DNA from: Opitutaceae bacterium
Lineage (GTDB): Bacteria; Verrucomicrobiota; Verrucomicrobiia; Opitutales; Opitutaceae
Direction: 5' to 3'
Assembly: GCA_005787865.1 (NCBI GenBank)
Contig: SXZN01000056.1
Coordinates: forward strand, 1 to 6,454
DNA: 6,454 nucleotides
The notes under the pieces were generated by a model. That model had not been told where the DNA came from. It was given only the letters and a program-made list of their open reading frames with translations, and searched no databases. Made by a program: the position numbers and the translations under genes. Position 1 is the stretch's first letter, and each line of letters opens with the position of its first letter. Positions 4,676 to 6,454 of the stretch are shown here, piece after piece.

Positions 4676-6454
4676 ATGTCGATGTCTCCGCTCGAAGAAC
4701 TCCGCCACTCGGCCTCGCACGTCCTTGCGACTGCCGTTCTCCGCCTTTTCCCTGAGGCCAAACTCGATATCGGGCCGCCCACTGATGCCGGTTTCTACTA
4801 CGACATCGACTTAGAGCACAAATTCACCGCCGATGATCTGGTTAAGATTGAAGCTGAAATGAAAAAAATCGCTGAGGAGAATCAGCGCTTCGACCGCAAA
4901 GAAGTCTCCCGCGAGGAAGCGATTGAGATTATCAAATCGCGCGGCCAAGAACGCTATAAACTCGGCCGCCTCGCGGATATTCCCGCGGATGAGAAAATTT
5001 CCTTCTACACCAACGGTGAGTTCACGGATCTCTGCGCCGGCTCCCATGTTCGCTACACGGCGAAGCTGAAGGCTTTCAAACTTCTGTCCATCGCGGGTGC
5101 TTACCACCGCGGCGATGAGACCAACAAGCAACTTCAGCGCATCTACGGCACCGCCTTCCCGACTAAAGAGGAACTCGCTAATTACCTCACCCAGATGGAA
5201 CAGGCCAAATTGCGCGACCACCGCAAGCTCGGCAAAGAGTTAAAGCTTTTCCACATCGATGAAGATGTGGGCCAAGGCCTGATTCTTTGGACCCCCAACG
5301 GCTCGATTCTGCGGCAGCAATTGCAGGATTTCATCATGGGTGAGCTGCGCAAGCAGGGTTACTCGCAGGTTTTCACGCCCCACATCGGTCGACTCTCACT
5401 GTATAAAACTTCCGGGCATTTCCCGTACTACAAAGACTCCCAATTCCCACCCGTTGTAGAGCGAGAATTCCTTGAACAACTTACCTCGGCCGGTTGCTCC
5501 TGCGCGGAAATGTCGAATCGCATTGAAGCGGTCTCCAGCCATCTTGCGGAAAAAGTTAACCGACTCACCGGGCAAGAAACGATCACGAAGGATCGCGTGC
5601 TCCCTGACGACCAACTCATCGATGGCTTTTTGCTGAAGCCGATGAATTGCCCGCATCACATTAAGATTTTTGCCTCGCAGCCACACTCCTACCGCGACTT
5701 ACCGGTGCGGTTGGCGGAGTTTGGCACCGTTTACCGTTGGGAACAGTCGGGGGAACTTAGCGGCATGACTCGCGTGCGGGGATTCACCCAGGATGATGCC
5801 CATCTTTTCTGTACCGAAGAACAGGTGCCCAAAGAAATTATTGGCTGTCTCTCTCTCGTAAAAACAGTTCTCACCACGTTAGGCATGGCCGATTATCGCG
5901 TCCGCGTTGGCCTGCGCGATCCTGACTCCCAGAAATACACCGGGGACTCCGCTAACTGGGATAAAGCCGAAAACGCCTGCCGCGAGGCCGCCCAAACATT
6001 AGGCGTGCCTTTTACGGAAGAGCCCGGCGAGGCCGCCTTCTACGGACCAAAAATCGACTTCGTGATTAAAGATGTCATCGGCCGCGAGTGGCAGCTCGGC
6101 ACCGTGCAGGTCGATTATAATTTACCCGTGCGCTTCGACCTTACCTACATCGGAGCCGACAACGCCTCGCACCGTCCCGTCATGATTCACCGCGCGCCCT
6201 TTGGCTCGATGGAGCGTTTCTGCGGCGTGCTCATTGAGCATTTCGGTGGAGATTTCCCGCTCTGGCTTGCGCCCGAACAAATCCGGATCGTCCCCATCAG
6301 CGATAAGGTGATCGAGTACGCCCAGGCTTTGCATACGCAATTGCTCGCGGCCGACCTGCGCGTGTCGATCGATGCACACTCCGATAAGCTCGGTGCAAAA
6401 ATCCGCCGGGCTGAACTTGAAAAAATTCCTTACGTGCTCGTACTCGGTCAAAAA
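4676..6454 (+). CDS. thrS: Threonyl-tRNA synthetase, TGS-less (3' end outside window)
   Basis: ThrRS is a class II enzyme that charges tRNA-Thr and hydrolyses mischarged Ser-tRNA-Thr. The frame is open for 593 codons to the right edge. By comparison with E. coli about 43 residues are missing, mostly from the anticodon-binding domain. The protein begins directly at the editing domain: H11 and H15 (HSASH), C120 and H124 (DLCAGSH) match E. coli H73, H77, C182 and H186 with a constant offset of 62. The N-terminal TGS domain is absent. In the catalytic domain the zinc ligands C325 (MNCP), H376 (DDAH) and H505 (MIHRAPFGS) and motif 2 R354 (VYRWEQ) are present. The offset there is only 6-9, so about 53 residues are inserted between K253 and C325. 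The anticodon domain starts near residue 529. ATG 4676 is preferred because it is the first ATG in the frame. Upstream in-frame sequence is open but has no TGS features. ATG 4682 is an alternative. Confidence 0.97.
   Translation, partial: MSMSPLEELRHSASHVLATAVLRLFPEAKLDIGPPTDAGFYYDIDLEHKFTADDLVKIEAEMKKIAEENQRFDRKEVSREEAIEIIKSRGQERYKLGRLADIPADEKISFYTNGEFTDLCAGSHVRYTAKLKAFKLLSIAGAYHRGDETNKQLQRIYGTAFPTKEELANYLTQMEQAKLRDHRKLGKELKLFHIDEDVGQGLILWTPNGSILRQQLQDFIMGELRKQGYSQVFTPHIGRLSLYKTSGHFPYYKDSQFPPVVEREFLEQLTSAGCSCAEMSNRIEAVSSHLAEKVNRLTGQETITKDRVLPDDQLIDGFLLKPMNCPHHIKIFASQPHSYRDLPVRLAEFGTVYRWEQSGELSGMTRVRGFTQDDAHLFCTEEQVPKEIIGCLSLVKTVLTTLGMADYRVRVGLRDPDSQKYTGDSANWDKAENACREAAQTLGVPFTEEPGEAAFYGPKIDFVIKDVIGREWQLGTVQVDYNLPVRFDLTYIGADNASHRPVMIHRAPFGSMERFCGVLIEHFGGDFPLWLAPEQIRIVPISDKVIEYAQALHTQLLAADLRVSIDAHSDKLGAKIRRAELEKIPYVLVLGQK

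Noticed and set aside
4811..5221. Minus-strand open frame of 136 codons opposite thrS
   Set aside because: It lies wholly antisense to the conserved ThrRS editing and linker region, has no recognisable domain, and is explained by the codon bias of thrS.
6122..6451. Minus-strand open frame of 109 codons opposite the thrS 3' part
   Set aside because: It is antisense to ThrRS motif 3 and the anticodon domain and has no family features.

Overview
The window is a chromosomal housekeeping stretch of moderately high GC (high fifties by eye) with no visible mobile element, phage, CRISPR or defence module. It holds five protein genes: the 3' end of an amino-acid permease, a complete paralogous permease, hemB on the opposite strand, cysS, and a thrS that runs off the right edge. 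Gene sequences and layout suggest a member of the Verrucomicrobiota/PVC group, perhaps Opitutae. The clues are a threonyl-tRNA synthetase without a TGS domain, its 'SGHFPYYKDSQF' and 'KPMNCPHHIKIF' style catalytic domain, a magnesium-type HemB, and weak or absent Shine-Dalgarno sequences. This is inference from recalled family features and was not tested by any search.

Left part (1-1850): two APC-superfamily permeases of the bacterial cationic amino acid transporter type lie head to tail, with one base between the stop of the first and the GTG start of the second. Their C-terminal ~98 residues are about 63% identical by hand count, so this is an old tandem duplication read as one unit. The short convergent gap to hemB holds hairpins, one of which overlaps the hemB stop codon.

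Middle (1848-3122): hemB, on the minus strand, encodes porphobilinogen synthase with aspartates in place of the zinc-binding cysteines. A 261-bp divergent gap between hemB and cysS holds a plausible hemB promoter, a weaker cysS promoter and a perfect 6-bp inverted repeat.

Right part (3123-6454): cysS is followed in the same direction by thrS after a 179-bp gap. ThrS starts directly at its editing domain (every editing residue is offset by 62 from E. coli). It then carries about 53 extra residues just before the first zinc ligand.

The most interesting item is in the thrS leader. A hairpin pairs CCTCC with the only strong Shine-Dalgarno sequence (GGAGG), and its loop reads ATTCGTAA. The seven bases TTCGTAA have the form of a tRNA-Thr(CGU) anticodon loop: U33, anticodon CGU, A37, A38. 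In E. coli, ThrRS represses its own mRNA by binding a leader that mimics the tRNA-Thr anticodon arm. This leader could be an analogous, more compact switch in which the anticodon mimic itself sequesters the ribosome binding site. That function is inferred, not shown.
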